Below the pieces are notes generated by a model. The model saw nothing but the letters and a program-made list of their open reading frames with translations, made no database searches and was not told where the DNA came from. The position numbers and the translations under genes were made by a program. From UBA4421 sp002704225 (GTDB lineage: Bacteria > Pseudomonadota > Gammaproteobacteria > Pseudomonadales > Azotimanducaceae): a stretch of 64,000 nucleotides of DNA. The stretch spans positions 1-64,000 of the forward strand of contig CACDWG010000010.1 in the NCBI GenBank assembly GCA_902556425.1. The letters run 5' to 3'. Shown one piece after another: positions 33,488 to 42,558 of the stretch (positions within the stretch are counted from its first letter, which is position 1; the number at the start of each line of letters is the position of its first letter).

Positions 33488-34797
33488 TAAGATTCCTTGC
33501 GTTCATTCGAATGGTTGTCGCCCGCGCCGTCTTCGGCAGCACTGTGTTTCAGGCCATAGGCTTCTTGAATGAAGTCGAGGCGGTCTGCGCGCCCGTCTGC
33601 ACTGGCGTTTCGTATCGCCGCAGTGGTGGGGTGAATCAGCTTGTTGGTTAGGCCGTTGGCGAGTTTTTGGAGCGTTTCTTTCGGGTCAGCGCCCTTCGCG
33701 AGAGACTTCATGGCGCGATCCAACTCGTCGTCGCGAAGCCGCTCTGCTTGTTGGCGGAAGCCTTGCAACACCCCTTGTCCCTGCTGCACGCGACGCTCGC
33801 GCTGATAGGCCTCGGCACCGAGATCGACCAGATTCTCTGCGCCGCTGGCCGCCTGTAGGCGACGGCTTTTGTTCACTTCAACAATCTGCGTTAAATCATC
33901 AATAGTGTAGAGATAGACGTCGGGCAATTCGGCCACGCCGGCCTCGATGTCTCTGGGCACGGCGATGTCGACCATGAACATGGGGCGGCGTTTTCGCTCT
34001 CGAATGGCCTGTTCAACGGTGCCCTTGCCCAGCACGGGTAAAGTGCTGCCCGTGGAAGCGATGACCATGTCGAATTCCCACAAGACCTTGGCGACATCCG
34101 ACAGTTGGATGGCATCGGCACCGAGGGTTGCGGCCAGCGTTTGCGCGTTTGCCAACGTGCGATTGGCGATGGTCAAGTTGGTGACGCCCTTGCTGCGTAG
34201 GTGCTCGCCCACCAATGCGACGGTTTCCCCTGCGCCGAGCAGCAGGGCCCGTTTGCCTGGTAGATCGCTGAACAGCTGTGCCGCCAAGGATACGGCTGCG
34301 TAGGCTACGGAAATCGGGTTGCGGCCGATATCGGTTTGGGTACGTACCTGTTTGGCGGTTTGTAATGTCATGCGCGACAGCAGATTCAGTTCCGGTCCAC
34401 TGGTGCCATGTTCCTTGGCCAAGGCAAAGGCAGATTTGATCTGTCCCATGATCTGTGGCTCGCCAAGCATTTGAGAATCCAGTCCAGCAGCGACACGAAT
34501 GGAGTGGCGGGCTGCATCGTGGTCCCAGTATTGGTAGCTCGCGCCCTGTAACTCGTTCAGATGAACGTCACGGCGTTGCGACAACCAGCTCTCAAGGTCG
34601 TCAGCACACTCGCTGATGGCGGCACAATACAGCTCTGTACGGTTACAGGTCGATACAATGGCGGCTTCTTGGATCTGCGGAATATCCAGCGTTATCTCGC
34701 GCAGGGCATTGCCCAGACTGTCTTCCGGGAAAGCCACGCGCTCCCTCAGTTCCAAGGGGGCCGTGCGATAGTTGAGGCCGTATGCCAGTATGCTCAT
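33487..34797 (-). CDS. hemA: Glutamyl-tRNA reductase
   Basis: HemA converts glutamyl-tRNA to glutamate-1-semialdehyde, the first committed step of C5 tetrapyrrole synthesis. The 436-residue product has the catalytic Cys51 in VSTCNRTELYC and the NADPH-domain loop LLLGAGETVALVGEHL, with RDIEAGVAELPDVYLYTIDDL. I chose the ATG at 34797 because the family N-terminus (MSILAYGLNYRTAPLELRER) begins there. lolB is divergent about 70 bases away. Confidence 0.96.
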   Translation of the reverse strand: MSILAYGLNYRTAPLELRERVAFPEDSLGNALREITLDIPQIQEAAIVSTCNRTELYCAAISECADDLESWLSQRRDVHLNELQGASYQYWDHDAARHSIRVAAGLDSQMLGEPQIMGQIKSAFALAKEHGTSGPELNLLSRMTLQTAKQVRTQTDIGRNPISVAYAAVSLAAQLFSDLPGKRALLLGAGETVALVGEHLRSKGVTNLTIANRTLANAQTLAATLGADAIQLSDVAKVLWEFDMVIASTGSTLPVLGKGTVEQAIRERKRRPMFMVDIAVPRDIEAGVAELPDVYLYTIDDLTQIVEVNKSRRLQAASGAENLVDLGAEAYQRERRVQQGQGVLQGFRQQAERLRDDELDRAMKSLAKGADPKETLQKLANGLTNKLIHPTTAAIRNASADGRADRLDFIQEAYGLKHSAAEDGAGDNHSNERKES

Positions 34798-34869
34798 GAA
34801 CCGCTTAGCGACACGAAAATTAGGATGCCGCATGATAGCAGAAGTCGAAGGAACGCAGCAGGCGCATGG

Positions 34870-35493
34870 ATGCAGTTAGCGAATAGGATAAATTTGCTGA
34901 TTAGCCCGGATAAGGCGTGGTTTGGGCGGGCCTTCGAGGGTGCTCGACAGGTCATGGCCATCCTATTGATCCTGCTTGGCATCGCTTCCGGGTGTGTATC
35001 TGCACCGCCAGCGCAAACGCTGACCTATGCGGTATCCGGCAAAGTCCGTATCGACGCCCCTTCGGGGGATCAAGTACTGCGGTTTCGGTGGCAGCAGGCA
35101 GACGGATACTTTGATGTTTGGTTTTGGGGGGCCTTGGGTGTGGGGCGTACGCATTTGCAGGGCACCCAGGAAGCCTTGACGATCACAGTGCCGCAGCAGC
35201 CAGTCCTCACCGGGCCTGCTGAACAGCTGATGGAGGAGCGACTCGGCTGGTTTCTGCCCTTAGATGCCATGGGGGCCTGGTTGGCGGGCGGCCCGACGCC
35301 ATCCTTGTCGACATCTGCCAGTGCAACCGATGCGGTTGGACGACTGGAGAAAATTGTTCAGGCTGGCTGGACGATCACTTTTGCTGATTACACGCAAGTT
35401 GGCGGACGGTGGCGACCCGAGCGGGTAGCCATTCAGGGTAAGGGGTTAACGCTTGATGTTTCGATCCGTTATCCAAGAGCCGTAATGTCATAA
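34870..35493 (+). CDS. lolB: Outer-membrane lipoprotein insertion protein LolB
   Basis: LolB receives lipoproteins from LolA and inserts them in the outer membrane. The lipobox is IASGC, and the mature part has VSGKVRIDAPSGDQVLRFRW and a YTQVGGRWRPERVAI segment near the end. Position next to hemA supports the call. The start is uncertain. ATG at 34870 gives 207 residues with an unusually long pre-lipobox region of about 42 residues. ATG at 34954 would leave the signal peptide without a basic N-terminus. Sequence divergence from E. coli LolB is large. Confidence 0.75.
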   Translation: MQLANRINLLISPDKAWFGRAFEGARQVMAILLILLGIASGCVSAPPAQTLTYAVSGKVRIDAPSGDQVLRFRWQQADGYFDVWFWGALGVGRTHLQGTQEALTITVPQQPVLTGPAEQLMEERLGWFLPLDAMGAWLAGGPTPSLSTSASATDAVGRLEKIVQAGWTITFADYTQVGGRWRPERVAIQGKGLTLDVSIRYPRAVMS

Positions 35494-35681
35494 AGAAGTT
35501 TGACACTGATCAATCCGATCAGGACAATAGCGCGCTCGAAAATCGTCACCGAAATGGGGAGGCCGCGCGGGGAAGCGTCGCCTAGTCAGGGGGCGAAAGC
35601 GAATTGTATGAACAGCCGGCTGCTCGGCGATTAAGGCAGTCGTGCGATGAAGAGACAAGACAGTTTCTGTTGTCAGACAAA

Positions 35682-35756
35682 TGGGGTGTCGCCAAGCGGT
35701 AAGGCACCGGGTTTTGATCCCGGCATGCGCAGGTTCGAATCCTGCCACCCCAGCCA
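35682..35756 (+). tRNA. tRNA-Gln (anticodon TTG)
   Basis: A complete cloverleaf. The acceptor arms TGGGGTG and CACCCCA are followed by G and an encoded CCA (35754-35756). The anticodon stem CCGGG/CCCGG encloses TTTTGAT with anticodon TTG at 35714-35716. The T-arm is GCAGGTTCGAATCCTGC. It lies between lolB and prs as in Pseudomonas, but without the usual ispE gene in between. Confidence 0.97.
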
Positions 35757-35836
35757 TCTTATGATTACGCAGCCAACGTCACTTGGGGTTCCCAGAGAAC
35801 ATGCAGAGTTATTCTAAACATCTTGGGAGGGCGTAA

Positions 35837-36781
35837 ATGGCTAATCTGATGCTTTTCTCCGGTGACTCGAATAAAGCCCTCGCTCAGCGGGTGGCGGATC
35901 AGCTGCACCTAGACCTCGGTAACATGGACGTGGGACGCTTCAGTGATGGAGAAGTGACGGTTGAAATCCACGAGAACGTTCGTGGCAAGGACGTATTCCT
36001 CATGCAGTCCACATGCGCGCCAACCAACGATAACCTGATGGAACTGCTGATCATGGCGGACGCCATGCACCGAGCATCAGCCCAGCGCGTCACCGCAGTG
36101 GTGCCTTACTACGGGTATGCGCGGCAGGATCGCCGACCCCGGTCCGCTCGTGTGGCGATCAGTGCCAAGGTCGTCGCCGATATGATCAGTACAGTGGGTA
36201 TCGACCGCATCCTCACGGTTGATCTGCATGCGGACCAAATTCAGGGGTTCTTCAATATGCCCGTGGACAATATCTACGGCTCGCCGGTGTTGGTCGACCA
36301 CATAACGGCGCAGCGTTATACGAACCCAATTGTTGTGTCGCCCGACGTCGGCGGCGTTGTACGGGCAAGAGCCATCGCGAAGCAAATCGATGATCTGGAT
36401 TTGGCGATTATTGATAAGCGTCGCCCCCAAGCGAATGTCACGAAAGTGATGAACGTGATTGGCGATGTGAGCGGCAAGACGTGCATTATGGTGGACGATA
36501 TTGTCGATACGGCGGGAACCTTATGCACGGCTGCTGAAGCTTTGAAAGACGAGGGTGCATCTGCCGTGGTTTGTTATATCACCCACGCCGTTTTTTCAGG
36601 GCCCGCGATTGAGCGAATCCAAAATTCTCATATTGATCGAATGGTGGTTACCGATACCATTCCATTGTCGTCAGCTGCTCAAGGCTGCGAAAAAATTCAC
36701 CAGCTGAGTTTGGACCGTTTGTTAGCGGAGTCCATTCGGCGAGTGAGCAACGAAGAATCCATTAGTGCGATGTTTCGTTAG
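35837..36781 (+). CDS. prs: Ribose-phosphate pyrophosphokinase
   Basis: Prs makes PRPP from ribose 5-phosphate and ATP for nucleotide, histidine and tryptophan synthesis. The 314-residue class I enzyme has the flexible loop VPYYGYARQDRRP, VVSPDVGGVVRAR, and the PRPP-binding loop IMVDDIVDTAGT. GGAGGG (35825-35830) precedes the ATG. This is the canonical copy; a divergent homologue lies at 47978-49186. Confidence 0.97.
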   Translation: MANLMLFSGDSNKALAQRVADQLHLDLGNMDVGRFSDGEVTVEIHENVRGKDVFLMQSTCAPTNDNLMELLIMADAMHRASAQRVTAVVPYYGYARQDRRPRSARVAISAKVVADMISTVGIDRILTVDLHADQIQGFFNMPVDNIYGSPVLVDHITAQRYTNPIVVSPDVGGVVRARAIAKQIDDLDLAIIDKRRPQANVTKVMNVIGDVSGKTCIMVDDIVDTAGTLCTAAEALKDEGASAVVCYITHAVFSGPAIERIQNSHIDRMVVTDTIPLSSAAQGCEKIHQLSLDRLLAESIRRVSNEESISAMFR

Positions 36782-36859
36782 AAACATCGCATTCTCGGAG
36801 AAAAAGTTCCTGAGCCGGTCGCAAGCCCAGGAAACAAGTCATTACTTTGGAGAAACGAT

Positions 36860-37528
36860 ATGTCAGACACAATCGAACTGACTGCAGAAATCCGAACGAC
36901 GGTAGGGAAGGGTGCGAGCCGCCGCCTACGACGTTTGGAAGATAAGGTGCCAGCCATTATTTATGGCGGCGAAGGGGAAGCGCAGATGCTGACCCTGTCC
37001 GCAAACGAACTGTCAAAAGCCATGCAGATCGAGGCGTTTTATTCGCAGATTCTGAGCTTGTCCATTGCCGGCAATGCGGAGCAAGCGGTGGTGCGGGATG
37101 TTCAGCGCAACCCGGCGAATGAGCGTGTACAACACATTGATTTTCAGCGCGTACGTGCGGACCGGGAAATCAACGTCAACGTACCCCTGCACTTCATCAA
37201 CGAAGAAGCGTGTGTGGGCGTCAAGATGCAGGGCGGTACCCTGACCAAGACCCTCACGGAAGTGGAAGTTTCCTGCTTGCCAGCGAATCTGCCGGAATAC
37301 ATCGAAGTCGATATGCTCGAGATCGAATCCGGTACATCCGTACACCTGAGCGACTTGATCATTGGTGAAGGCGTCAGCATCGTTGCTTTGGCCTTCGGCA
37401 GTGACCGAAACATTCCGGTTGCCAGTGTGACGGCCAAGCGTGGTGGCGGTGCAGAGCTTGACGATGAGGATGCCCCAGAAGCAGACGCTCCGGCCGCTGA
37501 TGACGCGGAAGAAGCGTCCGACGCCTAA
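36860..37528 (+). CDS. rplY: Large ribosomal subunit protein L25 (CTC/TL5 form)
   Basis: L25 binds 5S rRNA. The 222-residue product is the long two-domain form. An N-terminal L25 domain (IRTTVGKGASRRLRRLEDKVPAIIYG; QRVRADREINVNVPLHF) is followed by a C-terminal TL5 beta domain (LTEVEVSCLPANLPEYIEVD). A tail rich in Asp, Glu and Ala closes it. The order prs-rplY-pth-ychF is conserved in many gammaproteobacteria. Confidence 0.95.
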   Translation: MSDTIELTAEIRTTVGKGASRRLRRLEDKVPAIIYGGEGEAQMLTLSANELSKAMQIEAFYSQILSLSIAGNAEQAVVRDVQRNPANERVQHIDFQRVRADREINVNVPLHFINEEACVGVKMQGGTLTKTLTEVEVSCLPANLPEYIEVDMLEIESGTSVHLSDLIIGEGVSIVALAFGSDRNIPVASVTAKRGGGAELDDEDAPEADAPAADDAEEASDA

Positions 37529-37537
37529 CGGCATCGG

Positions 37538-38221
37538 TTGCCAGTGCCGACTGCACTGAAATTGATTGCGGGCCTGGGAAATCCCGGTCCGCAATATGAA
37601 CGTACCCGGCATAACGTCGGCGCGGATTGGGTCAGAGATCTGGCTCGCCAATTCCAAATTCCCCTAGTGCTCGACAGCAAATTCAAAGCTGAAGTGGGGC
37701 GTGGGACGATTTTGGGCCATGATCTGCGGCTGATGGTTCCGATAACGTATATGAACAACAGCGGTGAGGCGGTCGGTGCAGTAGCACAGTTTTACAAGCT
37801 GTCTCCCCAAGAGATTCTCATCGCCCACGATGAAGTCGCCTTCGAGCCCGGCGTGGTGAAGCTGAAAAACGGCGGTGGTGAAAATGGCCACAATGGTCTG
37901 AAGAGTGTGCGCGCTCGGCTGGCCAATCAGGACGGCTATAACCGCTTTCGTATTGGCGTAGGCCACCCGGGTAATAAGGCGCTAGTAAACGCTTACTTAA
38001 CACAGCAGACGCCGACTCAAGCCGAGCGCGAAGCCGTCGTCGCCGCTGGTGAATTGCCCCAGGCTATTCTTGGGGATGTGCTCGCAGGAAATTGGCAAAG
38101 CGCGATGACAGCGTTGCATACACCCGAAAAAACAGAGAACTCGCCCGACGCGCCTTCAAGCGGTTCACCGGTGGTTCAAAAAAGCACGAAGGGTTCAAAA
38201 GGAGAACGAGATGGGATTTAA
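37538..38221 (+). CDS. pth: Peptidyl-tRNA hydrolase
   Basis: Pth recycles tRNA from dropped-off peptidyl-tRNA. The product has LIAGLGNPGPQYERTRHNVG with the catalytic His, PITYMNNSGEAV, and HDEVAFEPGVVKLKNGGGENGHNGLKS. Length is 227 residues from TTG 37538 or 225 from GTG 37544, against 194 in E. coli; a Ser/Lys-rich tail of about 35 residues accounts for the difference. The tail overlaps the ychF start by 11 bases, so it may partly exist to couple the genes. The start choice is uncertain. Confidence 0.92.
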   Translation: MPVPTALKLIAGLGNPGPQYERTRHNVGADWVRDLARQFQIPLVLDSKFKAEVGRGTILGHDLRLMVPITYMNNSGEAVGAVAQFYKLSPQEILIAHDEVAFEPGVVKLKNGGGENGHNGLKSVRARLANQDGYNRFRIGVGHPGNKALVNAYLTQQTPTQAEREAVVAAGELPQAILGDVLAGNWQSAMTALHTPEKTENSPDAPSSGSPVVQKSTKGSKGERDGI

Positions 38222-39302
38222 CTGCGGTATCGTCGGGTTGCCCAACGTTGGTAAGTCGACGCTTTTTAACGCGTTGACGCAGGCCGGCATAGACGCGGAA
38301 AACTTCCCGTTTTGTACCATCGACCCGAATACTGGCATCGTTCCTGTGCCCGACCCTCGGTTGAATCAGCTCAGCGATATTGTGAACCCCCAGAAAGTCA
38401 TTCCTGCGACCATGGAATTTGTCGACATTGCCGGGTTAGTGGCCGGTGCCTCCAAGGGCGAAGGCCTGGGCAATCAATTTTTGGCGCATATTCGAGAAAC
38501 TCAGGCCATTGCGCACGTGGTCCGGTGTTTTGAGGACGACAATGTGATCCATATCGCGAATAAGGTTTCTCCAGCGGATGACATCGAGATCATCAATACC
38601 GAGCTGGCACTGGCGGACCTTGAATCACTGCAAAAAGGCATGGACCGGATCAGTCGGGTCGCCAACGCAGGCGATAAAGAAGCCATCGCTAAGGTGGCTT
38701 TGCTGCAACGGGTGGCCCAAGCGTTAGAGGCCGGTGATCCTGTCCGATCAATAGACTTTAGTGTCGAGGAGAAACGCGATCTTCACGAGTTTCACTTCAT
38801 CACCGGAAAACCGGTGCTCTACATTGCCAATGTGGCAGAGGATGGTCTCGAGAATAATCCGCTGGTGGACGTCGTGCGTGGCATTGCCGATGCAGAGGGT
38901 GCCGAACTGGTGGTTGTCAGTAACAAAATCGAGTCTGAGTTGGCCGAGCTGGACGATGAAGAGCGATCTGAGTTTCTTCAAGAGCTGAATCTGTCCGAGC
39001 CTGGCCTACACCGAGTGATCAGGGCGGGCTACAAACTGTTAGGCCTACAGCAGTATTTTACCGCCGGCCCCAAGGAAGTGAGGGCGTGGACCATACCCGT
39101 TGGCGCAAAAGCCCCTCAAGGTGCCGGTGTGATTCACACAGACTTTGAGAAAGGCTTCATTCGTGCCGAAGTCATTGGCTTTGACGATTACGTCTCCTTG
39201 GGTGGTGAGGCCGGTGCGAAGGATGCAGGCCGCTGGCGCTTGGAAGGCAAGGAATACGAACTGCAAGACGGCGACGTTGTGCACTTCCGTTTCAACGTCT
39301 AG
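38211..39302 (+). CDS. ychF: Redox-regulated ATPase YchF (Obg family)
   Basis: YchF (OLA1 family) is a ribosome-associated P-loop protein that prefers ATP. The 363-residue product has the G1 loop GLPNVGKSTLFNAL, G3 DIAGLVAGASKGEGLGNQFL, the modified G4 region YIANVAED, and a C-terminal TGS domain ending DGDVVHFRFNV. GGAGAA lies seven bases before the ATG, inside the pth tail. It ends the operon; a strong bidirectional terminator follows. Confidence 0.96.
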   Translation: MGFNCGIVGLPNVGKSTLFNALTQAGIDAENFPFCTIDPNTGIVPVPDPRLNQLSDIVNPQKVIPATMEFVDIAGLVAGASKGEGLGNQFLAHIRETQAIAHVVRCFEDDNVIHIANKVSPADDIEIINTELALADLESLQKGMDRISRVANAGDKEAIAKVALLQRVAQALEAGDPVRSIDFSVEEKRDLHEFHFITGKPVLYIANVAEDGLENNPLVDVVRGIADAEGAELVVVSNKIESELAELDDEERSEFLQELNLSEPGLHRVIRAGYKLLGLQQYFTAGPKEVRAWTIPVGAKAPQGAGVIHTDFEKGFIRAEVIGFDDYVSLGGEAGAKDAGRWRLEGKEYELQDGDVVHFRFNV

Positions 39303-39361
39303 CAAAGCCTTTCAGGGTATCTTTCGCAGAAAGACTGAGGCTCGGAAAAATTCTCAGATAC

Positions 39362-39396
39362 AAAAAAGGCGCCTCCAATCGGGGCGCCTTTTTTTT
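39362..39396. terminator. Bidirectional intrinsic terminator between ychF and fusA2
   Basis: AAAAAA, GGCGCC, a nine-base loop, GGCGCC, then eight T. Reading on either strand gives a GC stem followed by a U-tract, so it can end ychF transcripts on the plus strand and the convergent EF-G gene on the minus strand. Confidence 0.9.
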
Positions 39397-39418
39397 GCCA
39401 GAAGATCCGTGAAGGATG

Positions 39419-41503
39419 CTAGCTGGCGGCTTTGCGTTCCTTCACTTCTTGGATCACCTGATCAGCCACGTTAGTCGGACAAGGTGCGTAGTGCGAGAAC
39501 TCCATGGAGAATTGGCCGCGACCAGAAGTCATGGTGCGCAAGTCACCGATGTAGCCAAACATTTCTGCCAATGCCACGTCCGCCTTAACGCGTACGCCGG
39601 TCAAACCCGCTTCTTGAGATTTGATCATACCGCGACGTCGGTTCAAGTCGCCGATGACGTCGCCGACGTGATCGTCCGGCGTAAAGACGTCAACCTTCAT
39701 TACCGGCTCAAGCAACTGAGGCTTAGCTTTTGGGATTGACTGACGATAAGCGGCCTTGGCCGCCAGCTCGTACGCGATGGCTGAGGAGTCAACCGCGTGG
39801 AATCCGCCGTCGTTTAGGGTGACTTTGACGTCCAACAGCGGGAAGCCGGCCAGAGTGCCTTCGTCCATGCTGACGCCAAACGCCTTCTCAACCGCTGGCC
39901 AGAATTCTCTTGGCACGTTACCGCCGGTCACCTTGGACTCAAACTCGTAACCACTGCCCACTTCACCGGGTTCAATGGTGTAGTCGATCTTAGCGAATTG
40001 GCCCGATCCACCCGTTTGCTTCTTGTGGGTGTAGGTGTCTTCGACGATTTGGGTAATCGTTTCGCGGTAAGCCACCTGCGGCTTGCCCACATCAACATCA
40101 ATGCCGTGGGTACGCTTCAGAATATCGACTTTGATATCCAAGTGAAGTTCGCCCATACCCTTCATGATGGTTTCGCCAGATTCTTCGTCGGTTTCGACGT
40201 AGAAGGACGGGTCTTCCTGAATCATCTTAGACAGTGCGATACCCATTTTCTCAGCACCGGCTTTGTCTCGAGGTGAGATGGCCACAGAGATCACGGGATC
40301 TGGGAAGACCATGGGTTCGAGGGTGGCTGGCTTGTTCTGGTCGCACAGGGTGTGACCGGTTTGAGTGTTCTTCATACCCAACAGCGCGACAATGTCGCCC
40401 GCCTGAGCAACGTCCAGTTCTTCGCGTGAGTCAGCGTGCATCTCTACGATACGACCAATACGCTCGGTTTTACCGGTGTAGGTGTTCAGTACGGTGTCGC
40501 CCTTGTTCAGCGTGCCCGAATAGATCCGTGTAAACGTCAGCGCGCCGTAACGGTCGTCCATGATTTTGAATGCCAGGGCGCGCAGTGGGCCGCTTGGATC
40601 AACGGTGGCAACTTCGCCAGTTTCATTACCTTCAAGGTCGACTTCAGGCTGAGGATCAACTTCGGTTGGGTTCGGTAGGAAATCAACGACTGCATTCAGG
40701 ACGTTCTGTACGCCTTTGTTCTTGAACGCTGAGCCGCAATAGGTTGGGAAGAAGTCGAGGGCAATGGTTCCTTTGCGGATGCAGCGTTTGAGGTCGTCAA
40801 TCGAAGGCTCATTACCTTCCAGATAGGCTTCCATCAGATCGTCGTCTTGCTCAAGTGCAGTCTCAACCATCTTTTCACGGTATTCGGCGGCCTTGTCTTG
40901 CAGATCGGCGGGAATATCCGAGACGGTATAAGAATCTGGGTTGTTGGAATCGTCCCAAGTCCAAGCTTGCTGGGTCAGCAGATCAACAACACCGACGAAA
41001 TCGTCTTCTTCTCCAATGGGCAGAGTCATCACGAGAGGGTTTGCGCCCAGTACCTTTTCGACCTGATCCACAACGCGATAGAAGTTTGCGCCAAGGCGAT
41101 CGAGCTTGTTGACGAAAATCAGTCGGGCTACTTCTGATTCGTTCGCATATCGCCAGTTGGTCTCTGATTGGGGCTCAACGCCGCCAGAGCCGCAGAAAAC
41201 ACCGACGCCGCCGTCTAGTACCTTCAGCGAGCGATAGACTTCAATGGTGAAGTCCACGTGTCCGGGAGTATCGATGATGTTCAACCGGTGATCATCCCAT
41301 GTGCAGCTGGTTGCGGCAGACTGAATGGTAATGCCACGCTCTTGCTCTTGTTCCATGAAGTCGGTGGTTGCGGCACCATCGTGCACTTCACCAATTTTGT
41401 GGATTTTACCTGTCAGCTTCAGGATGCGTTCAGTCGTCGTGGTTTTGCCCGCGTCGACGTGGGCGAAGATGCCGATATTGCGATAGCGTGTCAGGTCTTT
41501 CAT
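39419..41503 (-). CDS. fusA2: Elongation factor G, second paralogue (EF-G2 type)
   Basis: A five-domain translational GTPase of 694 residues. G1 is AHVDAGKTTTTERIL, G3 DTPGHVDF and G4 NKLD. The text from MKDLTRYRNIGIFAHVDAGK and the CGSGGVEPQSETNWRYA segment resembles the second EF-G of Vibrio and Shewanella rather than the str-operon FusA. It stands alone after ychF, away from ribosomal genes, which fits a paralogue. I cannot check whether a str-operon fusA exists elsewhere, so housekeeping EF-G is not excluded. A candidate promoter lies just upstream. Confidence 0.85.
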   Translation of the reverse strand: MKDLTRYRNIGIFAHVDAGKTTTTERILKLTGKIHKIGEVHDGAATTDFMEQEQERGITIQSAATSCTWDDHRLNIIDTPGHVDFTIEVYRSLKVLDGGVGVFCGSGGVEPQSETNWRYANESEVARLIFVNKLDRLGANFYRVVDQVEKVLGANPLVMTLPIGEEDDFVGVVDLLTQQAWTWDDSNNPDSYTVSDIPADLQDKAAEYREKMVETALEQDDDLMEAYLEGNEPSIDDLKRCIRKGTIALDFFPTYCGSAFKNKGVQNVLNAVVDFLPNPTEVDPQPEVDLEGNETGEVATVDPSGPLRALAFKIMDDRYGALTFTRIYSGTLNKGDTVLNTYTGKTERIGRIVEMHADSREELDVAQAGDIVALLGMKNTQTGHTLCDQNKPATLEPMVFPDPVISVAISPRDKAGAEKMGIALSKMIQEDPSFYVETDEESGETIMKGMGELHLDIKVDILKRTHGIDVDVGKPQVAYRETITQIVEDTYTHKKQTGGSGQFAKIDYTIEPGEVGSGYEFESKVTGGNVPREFWPAVEKAFGVSMDEGTLAGFPLLDVKVTLNDGGFHAVDSSAIAYELAAKAAYRQSIPKAKPQLLEPVMKVDVFTPDDHVGDVIGDLNRRRGMIKSQEAGLTGVRVKADVALAEMFGYIGDLRTMTSGRGQFSMEFSHYAPCPTNVADQVIQEVKERKAAS

Positions 41504-41515
41504 CAGTTCTCTCTA

Positions 41516-41545
41516 TCTAAAGTGGTAGCAGACTATGGGGGTCAA
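41516..41545 (-). promoter_or_regulatory. Candidate promoter of fusA2
   Basis: On the minus strand TTGACC (41540-41545), an 18-base spacer and TTTAGA (41516-41521) precede the ATG at 41503. The leader would be very short, with GAGAGAA as the ribosome-binding region. The -35 match is good, the -10 match moderate. Confidence 0.45.
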
Positions 41546-41683
41546 AATTCAGCGGGCTATTTGATGTAACTCGTTGAAAAATATAGAAAAATTTATTTGG
41601 CTAAAATAGCGATGGCGCAGAATACCACTGAATCCTCCAAAGCTCACGCGAATTATGGATGCTTTATGAAAGGGCAGGGTGTG

Positions 41684-42463
41684 TCAAAAGGCGATGTCTG
41701 CGTATACGGGCGCGTGATCAGAAGCGGTGAGGTCGTCAATTTTGCGGCGATACTCACGGTCAATGACCACTTCTTCGGTTAGGTCGAGCATGCCAGCCGT
41801 GGCGAGGATGAAATCGATGCGCAGGCCGTGCTTCCGATGAAAGGCGCCGCCCCGATAATCCCACCACGAAAACTCCTGAGCGTCGGGGTACCGATGCCGG
41901 AATAGGTCGGTCAGTCCGGTATCCATCAGTGCCTGCAGCCGTCCACGTTCTTCCTTGGTGTAGAAGATGGACCCATCGCCGGCTTCGCCGCGCCAGCCAT
42001 CTAGGGCTTCGGGAACGATATTGAAGTCACCACAGATGACTTTCTGGGCTGGGCCTGCATTGGCGGCCTGCCATTGCGCGGTCAGATCGTCGTACCACGC
42101 CAGCTTGCCGGTAAAGTCTGCGTGTTCGAGGTTTTTACCATTCGGGCAGTAGACGGTGGTGAATTCGAGCTTGTCGTCAATGTTTGCGGTAATCAGCCGT
42201 GAGCCAAATTGGTCTTGATTAGGCACCCCTGTACGCGTCAACGTTGCGGGAACCTTGGTCAGAATGGCTACGCCGTTCCAGCTCTTCTGACCGTGCACCA
42301 AGGCCTCGTAACCCAGGGCCTTGAAATGCTCGTGTGGAAACAGGTCGTCAGGCGTCTTGAGCTCTTGCAGGCCAACCACATCAGGCTGGCGGTCTTCTAA
42401 CCATCGCGTGATGTATTCCAAACGCGCTCGTAAACCATTGACGTTCCAAGTGGCGATGCGCAT
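41684..42463 (-). CDS. xthA: Exodeoxyribonuclease III
   Basis: ExoIII is the main AP endonuclease and 3' repair exonuclease. The 259-residue product has the whole catalytic set of the family: ATWNVNGLRAR, LQELKTPDD with the metal-binding Glu, CGDFNIVPEALD with the catalytic Asp, and the C-terminal LTASDHAPVYAD with Asp-His. The start ATG follows a short spacer. It is isolated on the minus strand between fusA2 and a receptor gene. Confidence 0.94.
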   Translation of the reverse strand: MRIATWNVNGLRARLEYITRWLEDRQPDVVGLQELKTPDDLFPHEHFKALGYEALVHGQKSWNGVAILTKVPATLTRTGVPNQDQFGSRLITANIDDKLEFTTVYCPNGKNLEHADFTGKLAWYDDLTAQWQAANAGPAQKVICGDFNIVPEALDGWRGEAGDGSIFYTKEERGRLQALMDTGLTDLFRHRYPDAQEFSWWDYRGGAFHRKHGLRIDFILATAGMLDLTEEVVIDREYRRKIDDLTASDHAPVYADIAF

Positions 42464-42558
42464 AGCCGTGTCCCAGTGTTCAAAAAGCCATCATAGCTCG
42501 GTGCGAAAGAAACGACACGATACCCGTGATACTTTTCTATCGGCTAGCGAGCACTCAA

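Noticed and set aside
35488..35757. A minus-strand frame covering tRNA-Gln (begins MAGVAGFEPAH)
   Set aside because: This is the translation of the reverse complement of a tRNA gene, a well-known false gene.
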